Assembly: GCF_023806635.1 (NCBI RefSeq)
Contig: NZ_JAMTDQ010000023.1
Coordinates: forward strand, 1 to 64,000
Direction of reading: 5' to 3'
Length of the DNA: 64,000 nt
Source: Accumulibacter sp.
GTDB lineage: Bacteria > Pseudomonadota > Gammaproteobacteria > Burkholderiales > Rhodocyclaceae
Shown in pieces: positions 53,262 through 61,826 of this stretch. The position numbers and the translations under genes are program-made. The number at the start of each line of letters is the position of its first letter. Positions within the stretch are counted from its first letter, which is position 1. The notes beneath the pieces are model-generated. The model was not told the origin of the DNA. It worked only from the letters and a program-made list of their open reading frames with translations, and ran no database searches.

Positions 53262-54049
53262 ACCGGCACCTGGTAGCCGGCAAACAGGCGTTCGAGGTTG
53301 CGGTACATGATGTTCTCGACACGGTGTGCTTCGATGCCCTCGCTGAGCAGGGCGAAGCGTTCGAGGATCCTCGCCGGCGGGTACTCGGGGAAGTCAGAGC
53401 CGATGGTGATCAACTGGTCGGTCGTCGAGAAGAGGTAGCGCATGTCGTCGTCGAGGCGGCTGCCGGCGTAGCGCATCAGCGTGAAGGAAAAATCGAGCAT
53501 CAGGTTCGGGTTGGCGCGCACGATCTCGAAGAGGTCGAGCATCGACGGACCGGCGGCGTGCAGCAGCAGGATGCGCGTGTCCGGGCAGGCGTTGGCGATG
53601 TAGTCGATGGTGTCGGGGGCATTGGTCGTCGCCAGTCCGCGACGCCGGAAGAGCGTGTCGAGCAGGATAACCAGCCCGTGCTCGGCTGCCGCGTCGAAGA
53701 CGGCGATGCATTTCGCGTCGAGCGGATCGTAGCCGTTCATGCGCGGATGCAGCTTGATGCCGGCGAAGCCCTGCGCTGCCAGTTCGGACACCACCGCCTC
53801 GACCCGGCGCAGCGTCGGCAGGGTGCGCGGGTTGAGCCCGGCGATCGGGACGAAGCGCTGCGGATGCGCGCGCGCCGACTCGATGATCACTTCGTTGTCG
53901 ACGTAATCGGCGATAGCCACCAGGCAGGCACGGTACACATCGGCCTCGTCCATGTCCTGCAACAGCCGCGCAAGCGTTGCGTCGTAGCGCCGCTCGCCGC
54001 ACCAGCTGCCGTCACGGGTGACGTGCGTCAGCGAGTCGAAGAACTTCAT
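53258..54049 (-). CDS. Amidohydrolase-fold protein
   Basis: This 263-residue TIM-barrel protein resembles amidohydrolase family 2: FAGIKLHPRMNGYDP, VILLDTLFRR, RILLLHAAG and LITIGSDFPEYPP (the C-terminal Asp of the family). The N-terminal metal motif, normally HxH, reads FFDSLTHV, so the first His is missing. It may use one metal, a different reaction, or be a binding protein. It is co-translated with the GT39 gene and 20 nt from the ATP-grasp gene, so it belongs to the glycan pathway. Confidence 0.72.
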   Translation of the reverse strand: MKFFDSLTHVTRDGSWCGERRYDATLARLLQDMDEADVYRACLVAIADYVDNEVIIESARAHPQRFVPIAGLNPRTLPTLRRVEAVVSELAAQGFAGIKLHPRMNGYDPLDAKCIAVFDAAAEHGLVILLDTLFRRRGLATTNAPDTIDYIANACPDTRILLLHAAGPSMLDLFEIVRANPNLMLDFSFTLMRYAGSRLDDDMRYLFSTTDQLITIGSDFPEYPPARILERFALLSEGIEAHRVENIMYRNLERLFAGYQVPV

Positions 54050-54069
54050 CCTGCTCTCCTTTCAGTCAA

Positions 54070-55287
54070 TCAGCCGATGCTGGTGAATCCGTCGTCGCCA
54101 GCCATGCGGACCCGCAACAGGGAAATGGCACGCCGGGCGATCTCAATGACCTCGGCCGGGTTGTCGGCGAGGCTGACAACATAGCCGGGGCGGCGATCCT
54201 TGTGCTCGAGCGGACCGACTTCATCACCGGCTTGCAGGTTGAAGTGGACTGCGACGACACCGGCAACCGCGGCTGCGGCGTCGGCCCCGCCGATTTCCGC
54301 TATCGTGCCCCGTGGCATGCTGAAGAACTCGATGTTTGCGGCTCGTGGCACCGCCAGCGGGTTGATGTGGACCGGCTCACCGAGTGCCCGTTCGATCATC
54401 GCCTGATTCACGTTGACCCCCGAGATGTGCGGCAGGACGTGGGTGTAGATCATGTCGCCGCCGCCGCGCGCAGCGATGTCAAGTGGCACCACGTGCTCGC
54501 CGCTGAGCATGAACTCGGCGTGGAATACGCCATCCTGGAGACCGAGCACCGACAGCGTGAAGCAGACCGTTGCCCGGATGCGCTCGAATTCGGCGTTTGG
54601 CAGCGCTCCCGGATAGTGAATGCGGGATGAGACGGTGAGCGAATCGGCAAACGGCACCTTCCGGGCGATGCCCAGGATCCGGGCCGTTCCGGCAACCACG
54701 AAGCCGTCGACGATGATCTCGCTGCCGTCGACGCAGCTTTCGATCAGAACCTCACCCGACCGCGAGCAGCTTCGCGCGAGACGGTAGGCGGCATCCAGTC
54801 CGTCCGGTCCGGACAGTCTGCTGACGCCTCGCCCCGACTGGCTGTCCACCGGCTTGACGATCAGCGGGTAGGCGACTTCTGCCGCCGCCGCCGTCAGACC
54901 GGCGGCCGACGACAGCAGGCGGTAACGGGGAACGACCATGCCGGCGGCGGCGGTCAGGCGACGCATCCGCCCCTTGTCGGTGAAATTGCGCGCCGTCTCG
55001 TAGCCGATTCCCGGCAGTCCGAGTCGCTCGGCGACGAAAGCGGCGGTCGCGACGCCGACATCGGTGGTGTCGCAGATGATGCCGTCGATGCGGTAGCGCG
55101 AGGCAAGCTGCAGCGTCGCTCCGCAGTCGGTGATATCGACCACCTCGTGCTCGTCCGCCAAGGCATAGGCTGGCCGCTCGCGATACATGTCGCTGACCAG
55201 CACGCGGTGCCCGAGGGCCTTGGCGAGTCGTACGGTCGGCAATTGCCATTGCCCGCCTCCCAGCACATGCAGCAGTTTCGCTTTCAT
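54070..55287 (-). CDS. ATP-grasp ligase
   Basis: This 405-residue protein has a pre-ATP-grasp Rossmann part (VLGGGQWQLPTVRLAKALGH, about 8-27) and an ATP-grasp core: YPLIVKPVDSQSGRGVSRL, VLIESCVDGSEIIVDGFV and DIAARGGGDMIYTHVLP. Enzymes of this fold join an acid to an amine or thiol using ATP. In a glycan cluster with an amino-sugar transaminase, amide formation on the 4-amino group or on a carried amino acid is likely. It overlaps the WbqC gene by 4 nt. Confidence 0.82.
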   Translation of the reverse strand: MKAKLLHVLGGGQWQLPTVRLAKALGHRVLVSDMYRERPAYALADEHEVVDITDCGATLQLASRYRIDGIICDTTDVGVATAAFVAERLGLPGIGYETARNFTDKGRMRRLTAAAGMVVPRYRLLSSAAGLTAAAAEVAYPLIVKPVDSQSGRGVSRLSGPDGLDAAYRLARSCSRSGEVLIESCVDGSEIIVDGFVVAGTARILGIARKVPFADSLTVSSRIHYPGALPNAEFERIRATVCFTLSVLGLQDGVFHAEFMLSGEHVVPLDIAARGGGDMIYTHVLPHISGVNVNQAMIERALGEPVHINPLAVPRAANIEFFSMPRGTIAEIGGADAAAAVAGVVAVHFNLQAGDEVGPLEHKDRRPGYVVSLADNPAEVIEIARRAISLLRVRMAGDDGFTSIG

Positions 55288-56030
55288 CCGGCGTTGCCCG
55301 CCACTGCCGCCGGCAGCCGCGCCAATGGGTCACGCCGGTCGCTGCGCCAGCCCCAGATGTACCACGGAGCGTCCGGGCCGACGCTGAACAGCAGATCGAG
55401 AATGGTGACTCCATGCACGAAGGGTGGATGCGGCTGGACGTATTCCGGGTAGCCAGAGTAATCCTGCCAATGCAGCTCGATTCCATGCTCCGCAAAACGA
55501 CTTTCTTCGATGTAGTCCCTGGCGGCTGGGCCTGAAAGGTAGGAGCTGGCCGCGCAGCGATCGAGGAGATCGAGAATCCGCTCCTGCTTGCTGCCGCGTG
55601 CAGCATAGGTTCGCGAGTCGGCAAACTCGCTCCGGATCCCCAGCATCTCGCGCGCGATCATCATGATCAGGTGCTGGTTGAGGTCGGACAGGTGGTCCCA
55701 GCGTCGACCGAGATAGACCTCCTGCAGAGACTCGCGGTAGGAGTGGAAGAATGGCGCCTTGCTGTAGGACTGTTCGATCGACTTCCAGTGCTTGCCTTGC
55801 CAACGTGGATCGGTCAGTCGCACGTCGCAGATGCGCTTGTCCTGGTCACCATCGGTCGGGACCGTCAACCACTCGGCGCCGCGCGTGGTCTTGATCCGGT
55901 TTCGATTGCGCCAGTCACGCCGCGTGTATTGAACGTCATCGTAGAACACGAAGAGGTCCACACTGTGGATGATGTCGAAGTAACCCTTCCACGGCAGGTA
56001 GTTGGATTGCAGGATGGCAACGGATTTCAT
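55284..56030 (-). CDS. WbqC-family protein
   Basis: This 248-residue protein begins with the WbqC signature AILQSNYLPWKGYFDIIHSVD (shown split: AILQSNYLPWKGYF, DIIHSVD). It continues FYDDVQYTRRDWRNRNRIK, KHWKSIEQSYSKAPFF and SVLDLLF-like VTILDLLFSVG. WbqC proteins occur in O-antigen clusters with acylated amino sugars; the biochemical role is not settled. It is co-translated with the ATP-grasp gene. Confidence 0.85.
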   Translation of the reverse strand: MKSVAILQSNYLPWKGYFDIIHSVDLFVFYDDVQYTRRDWRNRNRIKTTRGAEWLTVPTDGDQDKRICDVRLTDPRWQGKHWKSIEQSYSKAPFFHSYRESLQEVYLGRRWDHLSDLNQHLIMMIAREMLGIRSEFADSRTYAARGSKQERILDLLDRCAASSYLSGPAARDYIEESRFAEHGIELHWQDYSGYPEYVQPHPPFVHGVTILDLLFSVGPDAPWYIWGWRSDRRDPLARLPAAVAGNAG

Positions 56031-56202
56031 TTCAGGCTTCCCATCTCCTGCAATCGCGGGGCTTCGCTGTTGCGCTGAACGCTCCACCCTGCCGGAGCCT
56101 TCGCCGGGTTCCGTTCGACCGGGCCGCGCGCCCTGCAGCCGACGATGGCGGGGGGTGGCGTCCGGCGGCAGCGCGGCAAGCGGCGCGTGGGAGCTCTACG
56201 CA

Positions 56203-57186
56203 TCACCGGTGGATGTCCTTGACGATATAGTTCGGCCGGTTCTGGACCTGCGTGAAGACCTTGCCCAGGTAGACGCCGACCAGCCCGATGGCCATGGTCA
56301 GGATTCCCAGGCTCAGCGCCATCAGCCCCATGACCGAAGTGAAGCCGATCAGGGCATCGCCAAACAGCAGCTTTCTGATCATCAGGTAGATGACGTAGGA
56401 AAAGCTGACTGCGGTGACGAGGGCGCCAAAGTTGAACAGCCAGACCAGGGGTTGCGCCGAGAACGAACTGACCGCGTTGACCATCAGGCTGACGCGCTTC
56501 AGGAGCGTGTAGGTGCTCGCTCCCTCGCGCTGGCTCTTGCCCACTGCGATGCCGATCTGGTGAAAGCCGGTCCAGCTCATCATCCCGCCGAGGAACAGGT
56601 TGTGGTCGCCCAACTGCAGTAGCGCGTCGACGAAACGGCGGTTCATCAGGCGCTCGGTGACGATGTTCTCGGGAATCCTGGTTTCGCTCAGGAGGTTGAA
56701 TCCCTTCCAGAAGAGGCCGCCGCTGATCCGTTCGAACCAGCCCCCCTTGCGCCTCTCCTGATAACCGAAGACGATGTCACAGCCGGTCTCGCGCAGTTTG
56801 TCGTGGAATGAACACAGGCTCAACGGGGAGACCTCGAGATCGCAGTCGATCAGGAAAACCAGGTCGCCACGTGCCTGCCGCAGGCCCGCTTGCATGGCAT
56901 GGTGATGGCCAAAATTGCGTGACAGGTCCACGACCACGAGTTCCGCCAAGTCGTGGCGGCGTGCCAGCAAGTAGTCGAGGGAATCGTCAGGTGAGCCGTC
57001 GTTCACCAGGACGATTTCGAAGTCGCTGATGGCGAGCCGGCGCAGAGCCTCGAGGCAGCCGTCGAGGAAGTCTTCGAGAAAGGGCCGCGAACGGTACAGG
57101 GTGGAAACGATGCTGATCTGTGGTCGTGGCGCCTCAACAATCGGCTGCGGTGGGCCCTGGATCAGCGCGTGCAACGGTGTTGGCAT
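56203..57186 (-). CDS. GT2 polyprenyl-phosphate glycosyltransferase (GtrB/ArnC-like)
   Basis: This 327-residue protein has a GT-A domain: SIVSTLYRSRPFLEDFLD, FEIVLVNDGSPDDSLD, VVDLSRNFGHHHAMQAGL, and the DxD-like LVFLIDCDLEVSP. It closes with two C-terminal helices and YLGKVFTQVQNRPNYIVKD. This layout is that of GtrB, ArnC and DPM synthases, which put a single sugar on undecaprenyl phosphate. It is probably the committing step of the cluster. The ATG at 57186 lacks a ribosome site; start uncertain by some codons. Confidence 0.87.
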   Translation of the reverse strand: MPTPLHALIQGPPQPIVEAPRPQISIVSTLYRSRPFLEDFLDGCLEALRRLAISDFEIVLVNDGSPDDSLDYLLARRHDLAELVVVDLSRNFGHHHAMQAGLRQARGDLVFLIDCDLEVSPLSLCSFHDKLRETGCDIVFGYQERRKGGWFERISGGLFWKGFNLLSETRIPENIVTERLMNRRFVDALLQLGDHNLFLGGMMSWTGFHQIGIAVGKSQREGASTYTLLKRVSLMVNAVSSFSAQPLVWLFNFGALVTAVSFSYVIYLMIRKLLFGDALIGFTSVMGLMALSLGILTMAIGLVGVYLGKVFTQVQNRPNYIVKDIHR

Positions 57187-57524
57187 GGTCGGTGGTGTTC
57201 CACTATGGTATTGATGGCGAATGCTGTGGCGACCGGTATGGGCGGCTGCTGTCCTGCAGTCGCGTTTCACCGATCAGGACGCTGCAAATGATAACGCGTG
57301 GATCACATGCATCCAGCCAAATAAATCACGCGTTTAACCCTGCTGCCGTGCTGCCGAACTGCCGCCGCGAGTAGCGCCTGTTGCCGTACGGAGATTCGAC
57401 CGCATCGGCCAGCGTTGCATCCGGTCACTCGACTGCGGCGCCCTGCTGATCTCGTCAAGGCCGCAACCAGCGTGGCGTCGGAGCAAGCCGCGTCGCCACG
57501 CTGGGGCGGTCTCGGGACAGCGTT
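57187..57524. other. Intergenic stretch with AT-rich island
   Basis: No gene is seen. The part at about 57283-57345 is clearly richer in A and T than its surroundings (GATAACGCGTGG, CCAAATAAATCACGCG). It lies upstream of the minus-strand GT2 gene, so it probably holds the promoter of the glycan operon. Exact hexamers are not clear. Confidence 0.4.
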
Positions 57525-58169
57525 TCAGTCGCGGACGCGGCGCGCTGGCGTGCCGACGTAGAGGCCGGGCGCGTCCAGGTCGTGTACGACGACAGCGCCG
57601 GCGCCGGTGCGCACCCCGGACGCGATGTGGATTCCGTCCGAGACGACCGTCCGAATGCCCAGGAACACAGCCTCGTCGATCAGCACATTGCCGGCGATCA
57701 CGACACCGGGTGCCAGGAAGCAGTGGTCTCCCACGACGGAGTCGTGCGACAGCGAGCACGCGGGGTTGACGAACACGTTGCTGCCGATCCGGGCGCGCAG
57801 GTCAAGCGAGCAGGCGCCGAGAACGACGGAACCGGGGCCGACGTCCGTCATCGGTCCGCGCACCACGGACGGATGGATGAGCGTCGCCGGAGTCATGGCG
57901 GAGAGCAGCCGCCCGTACACCAGCGCGCGCCCAGTCATGCTCTGGTAGCCGATCCCGACAAGGAACGACGGCCATGCGTTTCCGCGCACGGCCGCCGCAT
58001 CGCAAGTCCCCCCCAGAACCTTCGCAGGACCGACATCCTCGCCTGCCGGGCGCCGGTCATCCAGGAACCCGGCAACATCGAATCCGCCCCATGTGGCGGC
58101 GTGCACCGCGATCTGCAGCGCCAATTCGCGAGAACCGGCGATGATGAGAGAGGGACGAGATCCGCTCAT
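57525..58169 (-). CDS. NeuD/PglD-like sugar O/N-acyltransferase
   Basis: This 214-residue protein has an N-terminal Rossmann-like substrate domain (LIIAGSRELALQIAVHA, VAGFLDD) and a C-terminal left-handed beta-helix of hexapeptide repeats. The catalytic His lies in VNPACSLSHDSVVGD, followed by FLAPGVVIAGNVLI and GAVVVHDLDAPGLYVGTPAR. PglD relatives acetylate the 4-amino group of UDP-4-amino sugars, which fits the WecE product here. It is upstream of the GT2 gene in the same direction. Confidence 0.87.
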   Translation of the reverse strand: MSGSRPSLIIAGSRELALQIAVHAATWGGFDVAGFLDDRRPAGEDVGPAKVLGGTCDAAAVRGNAWPSFLVGIGYQSMTGRALVYGRLLSAMTPATLIHPSVVRGPMTDVGPGSVVLGACSLDLRARIGSNVFVNPACSLSHDSVVGDHCFLAPGVVIAGNVLIDEAVFLGIRTVVSDGIHIASGVRTGAGAVVVHDLDAPGLYVGTPARRVRD

Positions 58170-58425
58170 GTGGCGAAAGCCTGTCACATCCTTGCAACGA
58201 CGTCGACCGCGGATCGACCGACCTGGCTGCCGACGTGCTCGATCGTTTCGCGTGACCCGCCGATGACCCGGCAGGGTGTGCGGTGCTGCGCGACACGAGC
58301 GCTGGGGAGCCGTTGCCCGGTCCCCGCCCAAGTGTTGCTGAAACGTTGGCGGGTGCTGCCAAGTGCTCTGCGTCGCGTCGACGCACAAGGGCCGTCGCAG
58401 GCACGGAGTCCCGTCCGCTGCGGAT
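58170..58425. other. Intergenic stretch
   Basis: No frame with family features. It separates the acyltransferase gene from the next minus-strand gene. Confidence 0.35.
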
Positions 58426-58986
58426 TCATGAAAACCCCGGCAGCCAGCCGCTCTCCGCGCGGCGGGTGACAGTTTCGAGCGTTCCCTGGAACAGGGCTTC
58501 GATGACCGGCGGTTCGCGCCATCGTTCATTGAGGAAGGTCAGGCCGACCTCCTCGACCAGGGCGCCGCGCCAGTAGTGATTGGCAATCTCGTCGAGGGCC
58601 GCCAGGCTGAGGCTGTGCGGCAGCCGCAGGTAGTCTAGCCAGCTCGAGTCATGGAAGGAGCAGACGTAGGCGCCCTTGCTGCGCGCACGCACGAGCGCCT
58701 TGCCGAAGACACGCGTCGGGTGCTTCTGGCGAAAGGTTTCGGCGTCGATGCGGGTGGCAAAGAGCAGCAGGGCATGCAGGCGGCTCGGGAACTGCCGGTA
58801 CAGGCGTTGCCGGAAATACTCGAGATGGTACTCGGCGAAGTAGTTCTGGACTGTCGTGAACTGGTCTTCCGGCAACGAGCGACCGAACGGATTGCCGACC
58901 AGGATGTCCCAGCCCGGCAGCTCGGCATCGTCATCGAGCCAGGCGTAGAGCTCGATCTTTGTACTGTCTTTGAGCAAGTGATCCAT
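58426..58986 (-). CDS. Hypothetical protein
   Basis: This 186-residue soluble protein has no signal peptide or membrane helix. Visible segments include DILVGNPFGRSLPEDQF, LHALLLFATRIDAETFRQKH and WRGALVEEVGLTFLNERWRE. The layout, a reporter of A-L-L-F-A-T then a Y-V-like core, vaguely recalls DUF2441 proteins, but this is not secure. The ATG at 58986 is preferred over a GTG five codons earlier; neither has a good ribosome site. It stands between the glycan cluster and proQ. Confidence 0.6.
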   Translation of the reverse strand: MDHLLKDSTKIELYAWLDDDAELPGWDILVGNPFGRSLPEDQFTTVQNYFAEYHLEYFRQRLYRQFPSRLHALLLFATRIDAETFRQKHPTRVFGKALVRARSKGAYVCSFHDSSWLDYLRLPHSLSLAALDEIANHYWRGALVEEVGLTFLNERWREPPVIEALFQGTLETVTRRAESGWLPGFS

Positions 58987-59087
58987 GGTTTTCTGCCACA
59001 CTGATGTGCCGTGGCTGCTTGCGTCCCACCGCCCATCCGCGACCGCGAGCCTCGTTGCGGCGGAAGCGCGAGGCTGCCACGGAGTGG

Positions 59088-59507
59088 CTAACGGTTGCGG
59101 TTGAACTTCTCCACGAGCAGGCCCAGTTTCTCGCCGGTCCGCCGTGCCTGTTCTTTCGCTGCGCGCTGCTGTTTGCGTTCTTCCGCCTGTTTCTGCAGTC
59201 GCTCCTTCACCACTTCGGCAGCATGACCGCGGTGTGCCGCGGTGACCTCACCGCTTCGCTGGCCATCGAGACCGAGGCGCTCGGTGGCTCCCGCCAGCGT
59301 CTTCAGGTAACGCAACGAGCGTGTATGCATCGCCAGGGCAATGCGCAGCGTCCTGCGATCGACGCCCGGCAGGCAACTCAGCAGTTGCTTGTCGATGCCG
59401 ATCGCCAGTGCCTGGCATTCGCGGAAGACCGGGAAGCGTTCCTGCAACTCTTTCAGGAGTTGGCGTGGGTCGTTCTCCGGGCCGGGTTTCGTGGTCGGCG
59501 TGCTCAT
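59088..59507 (-). CDS. ProQ/FinO-domain RNA chaperone
   Basis: This 139-residue RNA-binding protein has the ProQ/FinO fold over most of its length: LLKELQERFPVF, LAIGIDKQLLS, LRIALAMHTRSLRYLKTLA. A basic coiled tail (VVKERLQKQAEERKQQRAAKEQ) follows. Such proteins bind sRNA and mRNA 3' hairpins and act as global post-transcriptional regulators. It lacks the extra C-terminal Tudor-like domain of E. coli ProQ, as is common in betaproteobacteria. Confidence 0.85.
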   Translation of the reverse strand: MSTPTTKPGPENDPRQLLKELQERFPVFRECQALAIGIDKQLLSCLPGVDRRTLRIALAMHTRSLRYLKTLAGATERLGLDGQRSGEVTAAHRGHAAEVVKERLQKQAEERKQQRAAKEQARRTGEKLGLLVEKFNRNR

Positions 59508-59663
59508 GGTGATCGGTGTCCGAAAACTGGCTTGGCGTGGTGGTGTTATGGATATGCGTCGAAGGGGCCGGCAGATCGCTCTGCAAGCACCGTGCGTCGA
59601 TCGTCCGGCGCCTCGCCGATGCCCGCGCGGCGCTACGCCAGGACGAATGCAACCGACAGCCGA

Positions 59664-61649
59664 TCAGAAATGGATGCCGCGCATGATCTGCGAGAAGGCG
59701 ACCTGATCCGCCGTCTGCGGCGCGGGCTCGTTGGGTTTGTGCGCGGCGGCGCTGGAATCGGGGAACATGCGGAAGCTGGTGTTCATGACGATCTGCGCCA
59801 CCTTCGGCGTCAGCGAGTGCAGCAGGGCGCCGAAGATCCCCAGTCGGGTGGCGATGCGGACCGGCTTGTGGATGATCGCTTCGACGATCATGTCGGCGGC
59901 TTCGTCCGGGGTCAGCGTCGGCACCTGATCGTAGAGCTTGGTCGGGGCGATCATCGGGGTTTTCACCAGCGGCATGTTGATGGTGGTGAACTCGATGCCG
60001 CGATCGGCAAACTCCGACGCCGCGCAGCGCGCCCAGGCGTCCATCGCTGCCTTGGAAGCGACGTAGGCGGAGAAGCGGGGCGCATTGGTCAGGACACCGA
60101 TCGACGAGATGTTGATCACGTGGCCCTTGCGCCTGGCGATCATCGCCGGCAGGAACCCCATGGTCAGTCGCAAGGCGCCGAAGTAGTTGACCTCCATCGT
60201 CCGCTCGAAGTCGTGGAAGCGGTCGAAGGAGTTCTCGATGCCACGGCGGATCGAACGGCCGGCGTTGTTGACCAGGATGTCGACGCCGCCATGCTCCTCG
60301 TTCATGAACTTGACGAAAGCCTCGCACTGCTGCGGGTCGGCCACGTCCACTGCGTGCGTGATCAGGCGCAGCCCGGCTTCCTCGAACTCCTTGCGGACTT
60401 CGTCGAGCGCCTTCGCGTCACGGGCAATCGTCACGGCAATCGCCCCCGCTTCGGCCATCTTGCGGATCGTCGCCTTGCCGATCCCGGACGAGCCACCCGT
60501 GACCAGTACCACCTTGCCCTCGATCTGTCCGCGCAGCGTCCGGTCGATGAACAGGTCGGGGTCGAGATGTCGTTCCCAGTAATCCCAAAGGCGCCAGGCA
60601 TAGCTCTCGAGCGGCGGAACCGCTATGCCACTGCCCTTGAGCGCGCGCTGCGTCTCGCGGCAGTCGAAACGCGTCGGGTAGTTGACGAAATCGAGAATGT
60701 CATCGGGCAGGCCGAGATCCTTCATCACCGCCGTGCGGATGCGCCGCACCGGTGTCAGCGCGAACATCGCCTTGCGCATCGAGCGAGGGATGAAGCCGAG
60801 CAGGGCGGCATTGATGCGCATCGCCATTTCCGGCGCGTGTGCCGCGCGGGCGAAGGTGTTGAGCAGGTCGCCGACGCGCATCGGGGTCGGGTCCGTGAGA
60901 TGGAAGCACTGGCCATCCTCGTTCTCGAGATGCGCGATGTGGTCCATCGCGGCGACGACGAAGTCGACCGGCACGACATTGATGCGCCCGCCCTCGATGC
61001 CGATCGTCGGCATCCACGACGGGAACATCCGGCGCATCTTCTGGATCAGCTTGAAGAAATAGTAAGGGCCGTCGATCTTGTCCATTTCGCCGGTGCGCGA
61101 GTCACCGACGACGATCGCTGGACGGAAGATGCGCCACGGGACCTTGCACTCACGGCGAACGATGCCTTCGGAATCGTGCTTGGTGCGGAAGTACGGATTC
61201 TCGAGGTTCTCCGCTTCTTCGAACATGTCCTCGCGAAAGAGTCCTTCGAAGAGACCCGCGGAGGCAATCGAACTGACGAGGTGAAAGTGCCTGGCAGCGA
61301 GCTCCTCGGCCAGCCTGACGGTGTTGCGGGTGCCGTCGACGTTGGCTCGCTGCTGCTCCTCGGCGCCTGCCTTCAGATCGTAGATCGCAGCCAGGTGGAA
61401 GAAGTGGTCGATCCTGCCCTTGAGCTTGTGCACGTCCGCCTTCGCGACACCGAGTTCGGACTGTGTCAGATCGCCGACGATCGGGATGGCCCGGCTTTCG
61501 TCGCAGCCCCAGTAGTCGTACCATTCACGCAGGCGGGGCTGCTCGACGGCGCGCGTCAGGAAATAGACGGTGGCTTCCGGGCGCGCGAGCAGCCTGGCGA
61601 CGAGCCGCTTGCCGATGAACCCGGTGGCGCCAGTGACGAAGTAGATCAT
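59664..61649 (-). CDS. Two-domain fatty acyl-CoA reductase-like/SDR fusion
   Basis: This 661-residue protein joins two Rossmann domains. Residues 1-370 are a thioester-reductase/NAD-dependent epimerase-like domain (FVTGATGFIGKRLVARLL, IVGDLTQSELGV, NPYFRTKHDSEGIVR). Residues about 375-640 are a classical SDR (VLVTGGSSGIGKATIRKMAE, LVNNAGRSIRRG, INISSIGVL, YVASKAAMD). The same architecture is known from mycobacterial AcrA1 (Rv3391), a putative acyl-CoA reductase. GAGGAG lies 6 nt before ATG 61649, so I reject the ATG 33 nt earlier. The substrate is probably a fatty acyl thioester. Confidence 0.82.
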   Translation of the reverse strand: MIYFVTGATGFIGKRLVARLLARPEATVYFLTRAVEQPRLREWYDYWGCDESRAIPIVGDLTQSELGVAKADVHKLKGRIDHFFHLAAIYDLKAGAEEQQRANVDGTRNTVRLAEELAARHFHLVSSIASAGLFEGLFREDMFEEAENLENPYFRTKHDSEGIVRRECKVPWRIFRPAIVVGDSRTGEMDKIDGPYYFFKLIQKMRRMFPSWMPTIGIEGGRINVVPVDFVVAAMDHIAHLENEDGQCFHLTDPTPMRVGDLLNTFARAAHAPEMAMRINAALLGFIPRSMRKAMFALTPVRRIRTAVMKDLGLPDDILDFVNYPTRFDCRETQRALKGSGIAVPPLESYAWRLWDYWERHLDPDLFIDRTLRGQIEGKVVLVTGGSSGIGKATIRKMAEAGAIAVTIARDAKALDEVRKEFEEAGLRLITHAVDVADPQQCEAFVKFMNEEHGGVDILVNNAGRSIRRGIENSFDRFHDFERTMEVNYFGALRLTMGFLPAMIARRKGHVINISSIGVLTNAPRFSAYVASKAAMDAWARCAASEFADRGIEFTTINMPLVKTPMIAPTKLYDQVPTLTPDEAADMIVEAIIHKPVRIATRLGIFGALLHSLTPKVAQIVMNTSFRMFPDSSAAAHKPNEPAPQTADQVAFSQIMRGIHF

Positions 61650-61826
61650 CCCATTCTCCTCATGTCGGTAGTCTGTGGTCATGTTGCGTGCTCTCCCATC
61701 GCCCTCGGCTGGAGAAGCTTGCGCCGACCTTTAGTGTGCGTCCTCTAGATATTGTCACTAGACTCTCTTCCCAGGGCAAGCGAAAAACTTGTTGACCTCT
61801 TGATTATCGTCTTTAAGGAGACCGAA

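Noticed and set aside
59004-61748. A 914-codon open frame on the plus strand opposite the reductase fusion gene
   Set aside because: It is antisense to a protein with clear Rossmann and SDR motifs, has no ribosome site or family features, and reflects GC-rich third positions.
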